Assembly (NCBI GenBank): GCA_964429915.1
Contig: CAYSDZ010000020.1
Span: 1-53,743, forward strand
Origin: Alteromonas_F sp964429915
GTDB taxonomy: Bacteria; Pseudomonadota; Gammaproteobacteria; Enterobacterales; Alteromonadaceae
DNA: 53,743 bases
Direction of reading: 5' to 3'
This document shows positions 53,041 to 53,743 of the stretch, in pieces. Within the stretch, counting starts at the first letter, position 1. Every line of letters begins with the position of its first letter. A model generated the notes under the pieces. The model did no database searches and was not told the DNA's origin. It worked only from the letters and a program-made list of their open reading frames with translations. The position numbers and the translations under genes were made by a program.

Positions 53041-53743
53041 ATGGAAAACACAACTAATCGCATATCAAAGGTAAAAATCCTTTTCTGGGTAATAGCAATC
53101 TTAATTGTTCCACAATTTATCGTTGGCCTTACACTAAGCCTTGTAAACGCCTTAAGTGTTATTAATCTTCGCTGGCTCGACGAGCCCTATGCTTATTTCG
53201 TTGGCGTAATAGTGGGATTCCCCATTTCCATATATTTGCTGATGGCTGCAGAAAAAACAAAGAGCATACGTACACTAATGAACCGCTTGTCTGTAAAAAA
53301 AATAAATACAAAAAACACAGCGATCTGTGTCAGCCTTACACTGTGTTTTTACGCAAGCTCAGAGTTGCTATTCGCCTATTTCGGCATCCCTGAAGAATCT
53401 TTTATGGAGGGATTTAAAGAATTACTTTCAAATCCCATTACATTCGCTTTAATGCTCATTTCCACCTCAATCGTAGCTCCAATATTAGAAGAACTCGTTT
53501 TTAGAGGGTGGCTTTTTAACGTTCTGCGACAAAAAAACATTTCTGCTAGCCTTGCAGTGATAATGCCATCACTGTTTTTCTCGCTTATCCACCTTCAATA
53601 TCAGCACGCTAGTACTTTTGTTGCAATTTTTATCTCGGGCATTATGTTCGGTCTTTTCAGGATTAAAATGAGAAGTGTAAGCTATTCCATCATGTCCCAC
53701 GCAATTATGAACCTTTGCGTTACGCTTTCTCTGTTTTTTATAT
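53041..53743 (+). CDS. CPBP-family intramembrane protease, incomplete at right edge
   Basis: The ATG at 53041 opens a frame that runs off the window after 234 residues (MENTTNRISKVKILFWVIAI...). It is a polytopic membrane protein, with the CPBP/Rce1-type glutamic protease motifs: EE at 150-151 with Arg155 (APILEELVFRGWLF), a second motif FFSLIH (His184) and a third SHAIMN (His220, Asn224). Members of this family cut prenylated or other membrane substrates, and in bacteria are linked to bacteriocin immunity or membrane signalling; the substrate here is unknown. No stop is seen, but the motifs complete by residue 224, so the rest is probably short. Confidence 0.85.
   Translation, partial: MENTTNRISKVKILFWVIAILIVPQFIVGLTLSLVNALSVINLRWLDEPYAYFVGVIVGFPISIYLLMAAEKTKSIRTLMNRLSVKKINTKNTAICVSLTLCFYASSELLFAYFGIPEESFMEGFKELLSNPITFALMLISTSIVAPILEELVFRGWLFNVLRQKNISASLAVIMPSLFFSLIHLQYQHASTFVAIFISGIMFGLFRIKMRSVSYSIMSHAIMNLCVTLSLFFI

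Noticed and set aside
1..53743. CRISPR arrays, complete insertion sequences, prophage genes
   Set aside because: No regularly spaced direct repeats, intact transposases with terminal repeats, or phage structural genes were seen on either strand.

Overview
The window looks like chromosomal DNA from a marine gammaproteobacterium of the order Alteromonadales (Alteromonas/Glaciecola/Aestuariibacter-like). This is inferred from gene content and order only: a complete MSHA pilus locus running into mreBCD, an E. coli-like ArcA, DarP/YjgA, PmbA/TldD, YhdP, RNase G, Maf and a TonB/Fur iron system. No database search was possible. Most of the window is conserved core genome. One stretch, about 14.3-17.3 kb, looks like accessory DNA.

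Region 1 (1-8.9 kb), housekeeping. amiB and tsaE (minus) lie back to back with queG (plus). hemE and nudC (minus) follow, then zur and a cheX-like gene (plus), an OmpA-family outer-membrane protein (plus) and dnaB (minus). Region 2 (8.9-11.1 kb) is a compact minus-strand module: an ECF sigma factor, an overlapping single-span membrane protein that is probably its anti-sigma factor, and a secreted DUF4097-like protein with a regular 18-19-residue repeat. Region 3 (11.2-15.3 kb) has a TonB-dependent siderophore receptor with a Fur-box-like site upstream, a DUF2490 protein and an unrecognised secreted helical protein.

Region 4 (15.3-17.3 kb) is the accessory patch. It holds a wrecked integron-type integrase gene (one-base A-run frameshift plus an internal deletion), a GC-rich non-coding stretch, a possible broken small gene, a terminator-like hairpin and an intact parDE-type toxin-antitoxin pair. 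It ends at the 3' side of tRNA-Phe. It reads as the remains of a sedentary chromosomal integron or similar island.

Region 5 (17.3-27.5 kb): tRNA-Phe, yggX and mutY (minus); trmB, rsmC and glgA in close succession (plus); arcA (plus); pmbA (minus); darP (plus); and tldD (minus), the last gene of a long operon. Region 6 (26.6-35.8 kb) is one tightly packed minus-strand unit: mreB-mreC-mreD-maf-rng-yhdP-nitrilase-tldD. Several of its neighbours overlap by a few bases. It covers cell shape, nucleotide and RNA housekeeping, envelope lipid transport and TldD-type proteolysis.

Region 7 (35.8-52.8 kb) is a complete MSHA type IV pilus operon on the minus strand, read mshI, a PilN-like gene, mshJ, K, L, M, N, E, G, F, B, A, C, D, O, P, Q. 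It encodes the inner-membrane assembly proteins, secretin, extension ATPase with a c-di-GMP-binding N-terminal domain, platform protein, major pilin and minor pilins, and the large surface protein MshQ. mreB follows mshQ after 65 nt. csrD/mshH, which usually precedes mshI in related bacteria, is not next to mshI here. Instead a divergent CPBP-family membrane protease gene starts there and runs off the right edge.

No clearly new biological system was found. The best candidates for a second look are the integron remnant with its toxin-antitoxin pair, the ECF/anti-sigma/repeat-protein module, a 10-bp inverted repeat at 14.36 kb, and the GC-rich unexplained 15.29-15.52 kb stretch.
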